A stretch of 64,000 nucleotides of DNA from Brienomyrus brachyistius (Eukaryota; Chordata; Actinopteri; Osteoglossiformes; Mormyridae): contig NC_064554.1 in assembly GCF_023856365.1 (NCBI RefSeq), forward strand, positions 4,889,001 through 4,953,000, read 5' to 3'. This document shows, piece by piece, positions 47,398-58,550 of this stretch (positions are counted from its first letter, which is position 1; every line of letters begins with the position of its first letter). Position numbers and translations under genes: made by a program. Below the pieces are notes generated by a model that was not told where the DNA came from, did not search any database, and saw only the letters and a list, made by a program, of their open reading frames with translations.

Positions 47398-47520
47398 GTC
47401 TGATTCTCATCCCTGGCTGATTTAGTGACTCAAAATTGCCCACAGTATGTGAGTGCGTGTATGTGTCCTGTGATGGACTGGCACCTCTTCTGGGTGACTA
47501 ACACTCTCCCCACCATTGGG
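47398..47520 (+). mobile_element. SINE-like relic, 3' half
   Basis: GACTCAAAATTGCCCACAG, GTGAGTGCGTGTATGTGTCC and GTGATGGACTGGCACC follow the order of the dispersed repeat recognised at 19086; the head and GGAT tail are missing. Confidence 0.6.
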
Positions 47521-48174
47521 GGGTGATGTGGGGCAGGTTGAGGAGAGATTTCCCTGCAGGAGTGCGTAACACCTGCTTCCCAAACACGTCTACCTTCCTA
47601 ATGGCGTGACTCAGAGTCGTTCTCCCTGTCGGCACGTTGCATGCATGAATTGCGATGGACCTTATGGATTTAAACTGCTCACTGACCTCACAGTTACTCG
47701 TGATCCACTTTTAGACCCCGCATTTCAAGTGAATTACCTAACGAAAAGTTCATCGGCAGTCCCCTTCCTAGCATTTCACCCTCTTACCAAGCTGCGCTGC
47801 CTTGTGTCGGTGGATTTCTGCTGTACGGCTACAGCGCTTGAGCGCGTCAAGCGCCGGAGGCAGCAACACACCCAAATCCTCAGCCACATCACCCATCGCT
47901 GTGTTTTTGTGGAGCTGAAGAGGCCATAGCAGCTGTCCTCTTAACGGGAATAATCTTACACAACAGGCACAGGTCAGATTGGGGGCGATGGGGGAGGGGG
48001 GGAAGCACTCACAGCCGCCTCTCACCTCCGAGGGTCTCCTGTCCTTTGTAAGCTTGAAAACAAACACACAGGGCTTTTTCAGAATTAAAAAAAACCCCAA
48101 AAACAAAGTAATCTCTGACAATGTGCCCCCCCCCACTACTGTTTATAAGTGGTGCTGAGTTTGGATCTCCTGGG

Positions 48175-48312
48175 GGCACTATGTAGTGGGTTAGGGAGCT
48201 GTTCCTACAACTGGAAGGTTGCTGGTTCAAATCCCAGTGTTGCGGTTTTGAGCAAGAGCCCTTATCCCCCCATGGGATAAAAATAGTCTGTTGAATAAGT
48301 GAATGTAAATGT
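48175..48312 (+). mobile_element. tRNA-derived SINE, degenerate
   Basis: TAGTGGGTTAGGGAGCTG (A-box region), GGAAGGTTGCTGGTTCAAAT (B box) then GAGCAAGAGCCCTTA and a tail GTCTGTTGAATAAGTGAATG. The layout fits a fish tRNA-derived SINE. Confidence 0.75.
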
Positions 48313-49019
48313 TCGGTGGACATAATAAGAGAATCCGGGGCTTCAAGTGAGGCTGTTTGCTCCACACCTTCCTAGCTAGAAGAGAAGCTTCCTGTCTTTG
48401 CTTGCGTCTTCACTTCGCCCTCCACCTTGGTGCTGATTCATCAACAGGGCCATGATGGACTGATCTAGTCAGCAGTCTTTGTCTCCCGGGGCACCCACAG
48501 GGCCCTAAGGTGTGATCCTTCAGCTGACCCCAGTTGTAGATACAGGCAGGTCTGGGTGGGGAGGGGGCTCTCTTTGTCCTGTAATAACACACCTCAGAAG
48601 TGAGGTCCACGCATTGTTGTGTGATCCTCTGTTGCCGTGGCCGTCAGCTTGTACGTACAGTAAGATGTCTGCCAGAGTATCCGTCTGAAAGAGGCATTAT
48701 TCCGCCATTCTCCGGCATTATGTAACCCTGACAGAGACGCGGGGAGCTTCACAGCCGGCTGGAGCCTCACGCCATCCCCTTGGCTGCCTCCCCGCCCGCC
48801 GGGTTCTCGCTCTCCACGTCTTCTCCTTTGTTTCCTAAGGAACCGAGCAGCTTTGCTCGAATTTGTCATTTCTGAGGACTGACATGGGTAAAAAAAACGG
48901 CCCGTCTGAGTCACGGAGTCGAGCTGCGCCTCTTTCTTTCTGTTGGACATCTGATGACTTTCGAGCGCACTTGGAACACATGGCAGGTCGGCTGCGATCG
49001 GTCGTGACTGACCCCAGTG

Positions 49020-49110
49020 GACTTTGATTGGCGGTGATTGGCTGCCGTCAATCCCGGTTGACTTTGACTGGCGGCGATTGGGTGCAGTTAATTCCATTGA
49101 CTTTGATTGG
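49020..49110. repeat. 2.3-copy tandem repeat, about 40-bp unit
   Basis: GACTTTGATTGGCGGTGATT at 49020, GACTTTGACTGGCGGCGATT at 49060 and GACTTTGATTGG at 49099 mark the copies. Confidence 0.85.
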
Positions 49111-51111
49111 CTTACCGAGTTCAGGAGGAAGCAGAATTGGAGAGCTTCTGGTTGAATATTCTTCAGTAGGATTTGGCTGCAGACCGGGGTGTGATTATAT
49201 TAAAATCAGATATAAAGAGCATCATTTACAAGTAATCTTCAGCTGCATAATTTTCCGGGATCTGCAGTAGGAATGTGAAATTACTGAAGTCTTGCAAACA
49301 AAACTAACAGCTTATGAATGCCCTGTGGTATGTGGCTAAATGCCGTGTGCATATGTGAACAGCCCATGGGGAGGGACACTGGCTGCACTGCGATCAGAGA
49401 CCTGCTGGCTTTATATTACGGCGTCCATGCAGAAATGCCTCTTGTTTGCAGGCAGAGAACACGGCATCCTGTACAAAGTCACAAAGGAAAACCAGTGACG
49501 TGACACAGCTAAATATGGGTCAGAAGAAAAGGCAGTAAAGGATGGGGTGGGCAGCAGCGGAGCAGAAGACGTCTGGAACCTTCCAGAGAGGCGCATCTGA
49601 AGAAGCGAAGGCCACCGAATGAACGCTCAGTCGTTTTTTTTCTTCTTCTTCTCCTTGGGAGATTTCAGCTTTAGTTCATGTTAATCGCAGTCAGGAGAAC
49701 TGAGGGATTAAGAGAGAAGTGCATTGTGGTGGGTCAAAGGAAGAAAGTGGGAGGTAGAGAGAGACACCGTCTGTGGGCTGGACAGAGCACCCTGTCTGCT
49801 TGGATGGGGATCACAGGCTGGCTGACGGGGGCACCTGGGGGTGTGTCGTGCCTTTAGAGGCTGAATTTCACACCTTTAATGACCGTCAGGGCGTATCCTC
49901 CCAGGCTGCATATAAGTCCGCGGTCCTGCTGGACAAATTACAGTAAAGGGATAGTAAGCGTGTCAGCCAAAGATCCAGGTACCGAGACCCCTCCGCTCCG
50001 GCTCGGCTGCCTCTCCTGCTTTGGACTCCAGCCCGTTTAATAAACATCTTTCCGGCGGACCGATTTATGACTGTTATTTTTCACGAGGTGCCAGCGTGGC
50101 CTGCGAACATGCAGCTGATATTTATGCGGCGTGCGTGTTTATGGCAGGATGCGTGCGGTTCTCGCTGTTCCTCATAAGCGCCTGAGTCCCGTGGTTTCCA
50201 GACAAAAACGGCAGGTGGGCAAGCAACTGGGCAGGAGCTCAGCAGCTAAATAAAGGGACCCCTTTATGCAGCAGCCTACTGGGACATCAGGTGGATGGGG
50301 GTGTGGCCAGAGTGTAACGGGAATCCTGGAGGGCTAATGGAGGTTGGAAGCGGGGATCTCAGTGCGAGTCTCCACCGTAAGCAGCAGGGGGCGCCCTCAC
50401 TCCTGGGCCTAAGAAGATCATTGCCTCTTGTTGTACTTTGCAATCCTGCGCCGCCTGGCCTGTAGGGGGCACTGTGGGCGACTTGTGTGTTTGAGTAGAA
50501 GACATGCGTGGTGATTTATGCTCATTGGTCTGGAAATGCTTTTGGGTGACATTCCATTTGGCTTTGAGATGTGTGACTGTCTTCTTGGAGCCCTTCGACG
50601 GCCTGTGGATGCCGCTGATAAGGCAGTGTGCATAATTATCTGACACTTCACTCCAAACCCCCGCCCACCATGTGACCTGATGATTTTCCTGCTATATTCA
50701 TATTAAATCAGTGCCTACAGCTTCTGACACACTCTGTAAATTTGTTCAGGTACACCGGGGGCCATTATGCACATAAGTGGCCTCACAGTGATGTTTCCAG
50801 GAGCTCTGGGAGCCCCGGCCACCAGGTCAGAGCAGCTTTAATCTGCTGCTTAACGCGTGGCCTCGTCCTGCCTCAGCCCGCGCTGATCGATAGTCATCAG
50901 AGATAAAGGTCACGGCATGCATGCCTAAGCGTGTCACCCTCTGTGGCAGAGAGACAGAGAGAGACAGAGCCGGCCTCCTCCTGTATGGCCTGTGCTGTGT
51001 CATTGTCACCAGTGACAGCTGTCTGTCTCGGTCCCCACCCCTCTGTGTCTGTCACTCTGAATCAATCTGTGTCTCTATCCCTCTTTCTCTGTCCTTCTGT
51101 GTCTGGGTCTG

Positions 51112-51600
51112 TCCCTGTCCCCATGTCCCTGCCCCCATGTCCCTGTCCCCATGTCTCTGCCCCCATGTCCCTGTCCCCATGTCTCTGTCCCCATGTCTCT
51201 GTCCCCAGGTCTCTGTCTCTATCCCTCTGTGTCTGATTCTGTCCCTGTCCCCATGTCCCTGTCCCCATGACTCTGTCCCCATGTCTCTGTCCCCAGGTCT
51301 CTGTCCCCATGTCTGTGTCTATCCCTTTGTGTCTGACTCTGTCCCTGTCCCCATGTCTGTGTCCCCATGACTCTGTCCCCATGTCTCTGTCCCCATGTCT
51401 GTGTCTATCCCTTTGTGTCTGACTCTGTCCCTGTCCCCATTATTCTGTCCCCATGACTCTGTCCCCATGTCTCTGTCTCTGTCCCTCTGTCTCTGTTTCA
51501 GTCCCTCTGTGTCTGTCTCTGTCCTTCCATTTCTGTGTCTTTGTCTCTCTGTTTCTCTCTATCCCTCTGTCTCTGTCTATCCCTGTTTCTTTTTCTGACT
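51112..51600. repeat. CT-rich minisatellite, 14-bp units with longer periodicity
   Basis: The basic unit is ATGTCTCTGTCCCC with C/T and G/A variants. Blocks opening TCTATCCCTNTGTGTCTGA recur at about 51224, 51327 and 51407, so groups of 14-mers are themselves repeated. It decays into CTCTGTCTCTATCCC repeats at the right end. Confidence 0.9.
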
Positions 51601-53593
51601 GTTTCTCAGTCTCTCCATCTCTTTCTGACTGTCTCTGTCACTTCCATTTCTCCTCATCCCTCCCTCCTCCATCCCCCTCGCACCAGGTGACTCAGTACCC
51701 TCCAGCTGCCACAGAACCGGACACAGCGCCCCTATCTGCTGACAGATGCTGCTATTCAGCTTTTCCTAATTGTAGATTTCCTCTGTGTCCACATCCATCC
51801 CTGCAATTTTGCAAATGGATTTTATTTTCTGCCTAATTTGTCGGGTTTCATGTCCCAATATAGCTGGGGGGTGGGAAGTTGTAGAATCTGTGCTTGATTA
51901 AACTAACAGTGCCTTTGTTTATCACTCACGTTTTTGTAATTATTACATTGTGCGGTTAAGATTTCCTTACATTGTGATAAAAACCTGTAACTTTTTACAT
52001 TGGGGAGACATTTTCTGGTCCCCACAAGGATAACCTCAATTTTATACAAATCTCTGAATGCAATCAAAAAGCTAAAACAGCCCAAAGTCTTGTATTTTGT
52101 TTGGTTATTTATGGTTAAGGTCAGGGCTGGGTAGGGGTTAAGGTCATCGTTGTTGGGATTAGAGTTTTCCCCATAGAAACGAATGGAGAGTCCCCACAAA
52201 GATATAATTACAAACCCGTGTGTGTGTTACTGAGGGGTCACACAAGAAGACACCCCTGCTGACTGAGACATTGCACTCAGCTAAGTGGCGAAAGAACTCG
52301 GCCAGGTCACACGATTGCTCCCACGTCGTCATTCCAGCCCTACAGCACAAACATCACCTTATTTCTCAAGCCTCCATTTACCTATTGCAGGCCCAACCCC
52401 CAGCAGGGAAGTCAGTTACCCAGGGGTGTCAAGAGGAATCAGACGCGATGCCCGGGGGCTGTACGCTTCCCCGCCTGTGTTTCTCTCTTTTTAACATACG
52501 AGGGTGGATTAGAAGGAACTTTGAAAGCAGGCATCTTACTCGATGCGATGAATCTGTGTTTCCCAGCAGATGGGCTTCTGATGAGGAATCATAGAAAATG
52601 CCATGAGATCTCATTCTTAGAATGTTTTAGTAAAAGAAACCTGCATTAATGGATGCTTGGCGTGCATGCCCATGTGCATGGAGGCGCAGGCCGCTCGCTC
52701 TACGCCGAAAAAACACCCTAGGGAGCAGCATTTGTCACAGGCTCTGCGCTCCTTGGCTCAGGAGGCGTGGGAGATGCTGCGTATCGGACATGGAGTCCTT
52801 GTTTGCGGTCTGCGATGTCATTTGTAGTTTCCCATTTTGTGGTTCAATCCATGAGCCCTGTTCAGCCGACTCATATTATTAGCTGACCTGCCCCCACCCA
52901 GACTGACTAAAGTAAGGGGGGTGGAGTTATACACCACCACCCCTGGGGAGTCCAGTGCAGTTGCCCTGGGCTCCAAAGATCAGGCCCAGTCTGAGCACAC
53001 TGGGGTCCTCTGCTGAACACGCGTCGGCGCATTGGGGGGGCTGCTGGGCTGAATGAGCCCCCACCCACACCTTCCCTGGCTTCCTGGAGGCAGCCGGAGG
53101 CTGAGCCCTGTCGAGCGCCTCATCTCCATGTCAATGCACACACCTGTACATGGGCCCCTCCAGTGCCGGCCCCCAGCACCCAGCCATCATTAAGGGCCCC
53201 AAGTAGCGCTGGCATCTCTGTGCAGAGCTGGAAATAACTACAGAGCTCTCCGACTGGCCAGCCACTCAGAGAGCACAGCTGGGCCACGGAGGCAGCGGAG
53301 GCCTGGCTGTCATGGGTGGTCTGCAGAAGCCAGACTAGCAATGTAACGAGCAAAAGGCCACAACCATAACCACAAGCCGAACGTCCATGTGTGCTGCCGC
53401 TGGACGCCCTGGGCCCCCAGCACGGGCTGGCACTTTCAGTCACTTAGTTGATTTTGCCAAGTGGGGGGGTGTTGATTTGGGGGCCTTTACAAAGTGCTGG
53501 GTTCCCTGAATTTGTCATGGTATCTGATGTCCCTGGTGTTGCACACCAGACAGGACATTCCACTGGACAGACCCCCCCCCTTTTCCAGCTTAT
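51601..53593. other. Non-coding stretch
   Basis: Contains one dispersed repeat (51985-52230). No exon recognised. GC-rich with C runs; otherwise nothing is supported. Confidence 0.4.
51985..52230. mobile_element. Dispersed fish repeat with GTCCCCACAA ends
   Basis: TTGGGGAGACATTTTCTGGT and GTCCCCACAAGGATAA on the left, GGTTAAGGTCAGGGCTGGGT in the middle, CCATAGAAACGAATGGAGAG and GTCCCCACAAAGATATAATT on the right, then GTGTGTGTG. This arrangement recurs widely in fish genomes (from memory) and is probably a non-autonomous DNA transposon. Ends are approximate. Confidence 0.65.

Positions 53594-53679
<86 letters not shown>
53594..53679. repeat. (GATA)n microsatellite
   Basis: About 21 perfect GATA units, likely length-polymorphic. 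Confidence 0.98.
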
Positions 53680-56149
53680 ATAGTGCAAATAGTATCAGAG
53701 AAAGATCCTTCTCTCGTTGCTTGTAATTTTGTTACATATTCTGTGTTTCCTAGGATTGGTTCCACCTTTTTACTGATAAGCATGGAAGACGGCGTGCTGG
53801 TATAAAATTAACAAGATAAATTAATGAGATCGGCAGTGGTGCTACACACAGGTTATCCGACATGGAAGTGGTGTAAATCTCACTGAAAAAGAGATGGGCG
53901 GAGTCACAGGCGTGGGATTTCACAGCACGTCTCCGTAAACATGCACGGGAAAGTCAGGCCGGAAATTGGACTGTCACCATGCTTGTGTCATCCGCCTGCC
54001 GCGTCTGCTTTAAGCAGCGGAGCCCTGCCAGATGGTACACCTGTCACCCATTTACTCGCAATGCGCCATTTAAATCCTTAGCAGGAAAAACTAATTGCAC
54101 CATTTACAGAACTTCAGAGACGGACTGTTAATGAGAGAACCTCCTCTTTGTTTGGGACAGGTGTGACAGGAGGAGACTGTGCTGGAGGAATGGGAGATCT
54201 GAGGAGCAGGGGAGGAGAACAGGGATTCAGGAGGAACTGAGAGGAGAAAATTAATGAGTAACTGCAGGAAGGGACTCCATGTCTCCGATGCTGTGTACGA
54301 TAGAGCAGTGTTCCCCAGTCCGGTCCTCAGGGACCCCCCAGCTGGTTTTGCCCCCTCCCAGCTCCCTGCCAGGCAGTCCACATTTTTTGAGTCCTGGGGA
54401 GGACCAAAAACCTGGACTGTCTGCGGGTCCCTGGGGACCGGATTGTGAAACGCTGCGACAGAGTGGATCTATGGTTTTATCTTCCCCAAGCTCTGCGGCT
54501 GACGGCCCTTCAGAGTTTTCTGCACATGCTGCTTCCTCCGCATGACGGCTTGAAAGCCCAATTAAAACTTTCTTCTTCGGCGCTTTCGCCAACGCAGGAG
54601 AAACACTGATGCTCGCAGAGCCAGTAGACAGGATCCGGAAGCCAATCCGCTGAATGAGGTTCATTCAAATGTGATGCCTGGAAGTTTGCGTTGTACCTTT
54701 ACGGCTAAATCTTGGATAATTAGGAAGGAAAAAGGACAGTTTGGAACTTTGGAATGAGCAGATCTAATGGTAGATCTAATCGTGAAAGTATGAGTGACAT
54801 TTTTATCAGGCACTGAGGGAATGTCTTAGTGGAGAACCAGGAGCTTCTGAACACTGGACAACAGAAACACTTGACATTTCCACACATCTGCTGACTCCTA
54901 TCATGATGTTGCCCCCTGGAGGAGTGAGGAGGATCTGATCAGTACACTAATCACACTCGTGTCATTGGCTCACCACAGTCAGGTGGCTCTTCATCCAGCT
55001 TCTGATTGGCTTGGAAATCACCTCTTCAGGTCACTCTGAACAAACCTCATGCTACTTCTGCGTCTCACCTGCAAACCACAGTCTTCCTTTAAGCACACAT
55101 GACATATCCCTCAGTTTAGTATCCTGGTATTCAGTTATTTTGGTATTTAGCATAAGCTTCTGGCATCTGGCATTCCCGGCATTCCCAAGAGAGAAAGTGG
55201 GTGGATGCTGTGATGATTGATGTGCACCGAGACGGCATGTGCACTCGTGCTGTGGCCAAAATGAGTCTGATCACGCGGATCCTCTCAACTCCTCTCAGAA
55301 ACCTGCTACGAATCCCATAGCTTTCTCTTTATCCGGCACAGATGGGAGGCATCTGAACTAGGCTCCAGCTCAGCCTTTTGCAGCCCATAATGATCGTCCC
55401 TGGCGACAGGCCAGGTGTGGCTGGCTTTGGTACTGGCCAAGAACAGTAAGGAAGTAATTGGGCCTCTGCAGAGATGGTCCACCAGTCCAGTACTCACTCT
55501 GAAAGACAGCCGTGAGCAGATCGCTCACCACTGCCCCCGCAGGGCATGCTTAGAAAGCTTGCTGTGTGTGAATTATGGAGGATGTGACATTTCCTCTGTT
55601 AGGTTTACTGCCTCGGTGTCTCCTGCTGTGACCCTCAGTGTTAAAGTAATTAATTTACCTGACATGCCAACAAGGATGAGCGTGGGTGGGGAGGTCTAAG
55701 CTGCATGTCTGAAGGGGGCGCCCTTCGTCTTTGTCTCGCTGTCGGGTTTAATGAATGTGATTGGCCTCCAGCTGCGTGGGACATAGCGCCGCCCTACAGA
55801 GGGACCGGCACAGTGAGCCTGAGTAATTTTCCCAGGACGTATCTGTAACACCTTTAAGCGCAGGAGGTCAATGGGTAACATGTGACAAGGGAAGGGAGGA
55901 AGGAACAGGGGTATTATTACAGGAAGGAATAGATAACAAAACCAAAAAACAGTGTTTGGGGGGGTGGGGTGGGGGTGGCAAATAGTGACTGTGACTGAAC
56001 ACACAGGGGAGGGGTTTGCTGGGGATGAGCAACATGAAGCCCTGCCCCCCCAGCCAACCCACCTTACAGCATTCTTCTCATTTTCAAATGAAAGTGTTTT
56101 TAATATAATGCTGTAATGAATCTGACAGCAGCTGGGAGTGCATCTCACA
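53680..56149. other. Non-coding stretch
   Basis: Holds one MITE (54306-54455). No exon recognised on either strand. Confidence 0.4.
54306..54455. mobile_element. Foldback hAT-type MITE, family A, copy 3
   Basis: It begins CAGTGTTCCCCAGTCCGGTC and ends GACCGGATTGTGAAACGCTG. Inner arms contain CAGGCAGTCCACATTTTTTG and CCAAAAACCTGGACTGTCTG. Flanks CGATAGAG (54298-54305) and CGACAGAG (54456-54463) agree at 7 of 8 bases, supporting an 8-bp target duplication. Confidence 0.85.
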
Positions 56150-56346
56150 TGAGGCCCATGTGACACCCACACGATGCCCATGTGACACCCACGTGATGCT
56201 CATGTGACACCCATGTGAGGCCCATGTGACACCCACGTGATGTTCATGTGACACCCACGTGATGCTCATGTGACACCCACGCGATGCTCATGTGACACCC
56301 ACGCGATGCTCATGTGACACCCACGCGATGCTCATGTGACACCCTG
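56150..56346. repeat. Minisatellite, 22-bp unit, about nine copies
   Basis: Unit CATGTGACACCCACGCGATGCT. Early units carry CCACGTGATG (E-box/CACGTG), the last three carry CCACGCGATG. The unit is rich in CATGTG and CACGTG. Confidence 0.95.
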
Positions 56347-57761
56347 TGACAGCATGATTATGTAAAGGTGCCCAGAATCTGAGGCTGCATCCGAAATCAC
56401 ACACTACGCACTATGCACTTAAATGAGGAAAAAGTTCACAGTACCGCAAAAGTCACTTTTGCGAGTACAAAACGTCATACATTTCATGGATGCACTACAG
56501 TACGTTAAGTTTGAACTGTGGGACTCTGACTTTTACTGACAAATGTCCTGAATAACAACAAATACCAAACAAACCATTCAGTGATTTCATGTAATACGTT
56601 TATCATACTTTTTTATAATAATCTGAGTTCTAATATTAAGAATTGTACTCACACTTGTACTCACACTTACAGTATCCTCACCCACCATGTTCAGGTTTCA
56701 CTCCTAAATACCTCCGAAGTCATTCCTAGAATTGCGGGATTGAATAGTTTGCAGTATTCGCACACTTCGGATTTTGACCGGATGTTGGGTGCCCCTATAC
56801 AGCGCACCAAAGAATGCGCACTTTGGTTTCGGACCCTATTATGTCTTGTGTGTTATTTTTGCGCACTATATATTGTGGAAGTGTGCGATTTTGGTTGCAG
56901 TCTGGGATCCACTTTCTATATAAAATTCCTGGTTTTCCAGATTCCCAGGTGAGGTGGGGGCATCTTCCCGTGAGTCATCATTCCTGCTACTAGCGGGAGG
57001 AGCGAGCAGCTCCGGATGGGAGATGCTGGCTATTTCCGGATGTTTACAGAGTGAGGGTGGGGGGGGGTGTAATTGTACTTTGCCAGCACCCTCTGGAGAT
57101 GCCCCCCCTCACGCTCTATCGGTCTCAGGCACTCTGTCATCACACTTCTTAGCAAATGCCAGCTACTGACCCAAAGGCGCCCCAAGGGGACTCTGGTGGT
57201 GACCCAGACCCAAACTGCTGAGTAATCACCCCCCCCCCCCTGGATATGCAGTCACTGCTTTTGCTGATTCCACAGAATGCAAACACTTTTTCTAGACAGC
57301 TTTTTGTAACTGAGGCATTTTAGCAGATGGTTAAATTCAATTATGTATCTTCATGTCATATCCAATCCAAGCGACGCTGAGCCTCGCCCCGCATCTACCT
57401 GGAATGGGCTTGCAGACCCAAATGACCCCCACAGGGAGGGAGGGATGGATGGATGGGTGCTCATGCCGCTTTATTTTGGTTTGAGTTAAGTTGTAAAGTG
57501 TAATCAGTTTAGCCTCCCTTAAGGCAGCGATTAGCACATATTTGCTGTTCCCTCGCTGAGTACACAGCAGTGACACCCAAAAACGCCAGCGAGCTCCATT
57601 TCAGCAAACAGCCCCTCCCAGGCTGCCGTTCCTTATGCTACTCCTGAGCTGGTCCCCTGCTTGCCTGGAGCAGCCCGTCTGGGTTGAAGTGTGGGGCTTT
57701 GGACCTGAAATGCCCATGATTGCCCGCCTGCCCGTCTCTCCCTGCCTCTCACCGTCTACGC
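56347..57761. other. Non-coding stretch
   Basis: No exon recognised. The segment 56380-56950 contains repeated GCACTA/TGCGCACT motifs (ACTACGCACTATGCACTT, TTTGCGCACTATATATTG) resembling ends of a dispersed fish repeat, but I cannot set its limits. C/G runs lie at 57060 and 57229. Confidence 0.35.
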
Positions 57762-58030
57762 CAGGGGTCACCAACCTTTTTGCAACTACTTCATGGGTAC
57801 TGAGCCATACGAAGGGCTACCAGTTTAGTTTATCTTTAGTTATATATTATTGTCAATGATTAATGATACTATATAAATGCAAATGTGATTAAAGAAGAAT
57901 AGCAGCAGGATAAAATAAAATTTTAGACGCTGTACACTGATGGGTTGTGCTATTTTTAGAACAGGTCTGTGGGCGACTCATGTGGTTCTTGGGGGCATGC
58001 TGGTGCTTGCTCCCATGTTTGTGACCCCTG
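57762..58030. mobile_element. hAT-type MITE (family C) with 8-bp target duplication
   Basis: It begins CAGGGGTCACCAACCTTTTT and ends CATGTTTGTGACCCCTG. Flanks GTCTACGC (57754-57761) and GTCTACAC (58031-58038) agree at 7 of 8 bases. 269 bp, no coding capacity; the CAGGGGTCACCAAC terminus is typical of hAT elements in vertebrates (from memory). Confidence 0.85.
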
Positions 58031-58084
58031 GTCTACACTATCCACCCCCCCCCCCCCCCAAGGTGGTGCTCAACACGCCGACTG

Positions 58085-58330
58085 AGCAAGTAGTTATTAG
58101 AGGTATAATGTCACAGTGGGCCTGCGTTCATAGTGGGGTACTGCAGGGTTAAATTTTAGGACCACTTTTGTTCCTAATTTACATTAATAATATTGACACC
58201 AATACATACAGTAAACTGGTTAAATTTTCAGACGACACCAAGGTGGGTGATGTGGCAGATACTGATTTAGAAGCACAGAGGCTACAACGGGATCTTGATT
58301 TAATTAGCGACTGGACTGATACCCAGCTAA
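58085..58330 (+). pseudogene. Fragment of a non-LTR retrotransposon reverse transcriptase
   Basis: Translation gives GVLQG, a stop, then ILGPLLFLIYINNIDTNT and KLVKFSDDTKVGDV, ending DLDLISDWTD. This is the palm region of a CR1/L2/Rex-type LINE reverse transcriptase, with FSDD (58225-58236) in place of the usual F/YADD. It is truncated at both ends, carries at least one stop and is not functional. The exact clade cannot be told from about 70 residues. Confidence 0.85.
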
Positions 58331-58550
58331 CATTTAACGTTGGCCCAACGTTGGTAGAACGTCGGACATAACGTCGGCCTAACGTCATTAGCAGACGTTG
58401 GCCGGACGTGCATCTGCACATCGGGTTTACGTCAACTCAACGTCTGCAGCGAACGTCAAATGCACGTTGTCCCAACGTGCAGTAAACCAAGTAGTGATAA
58501 GCAAATATGTGCAATTCCCTGGGGCCAACGTAAAACCAACGTCCCACGGA
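58331..58550. repeat. ACGT-dense repeat element
   Basis: About 14 ACGT tetramers occur between 58338 and 58545, mostly as AACGTTGG, CAACGTCTG and GAACGTC variants with a rough spacing of 10-17 bp. It begins directly after the truncated reverse-transcriptase fragment (CCCAGCTAACATTTAACGTT). I recall similar ACGTTGGCCCAACGT-rich repeats in fish genomes but cannot name the family. Confidence 0.7.

Larger units (their letters stand above)
46891..51111. other. Non-coding stretch with repeats
   Basis: No exon recognised. It contains the G18 run (47231-47248), SINE relics (47398-47520, 48175-48312), a short tandem duplication (49020-49110) and A/T-rich segments. Nothing else is supported. Confidence 0.4.

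Noticed and set aside
50921..51370. 149-codon CT-rich frame, VPMSLSPCLCPH type, resembling a repetitive secreted protein
   Set aside because: Direct translation of the 14-bp minisatellite; open in several frames at once.
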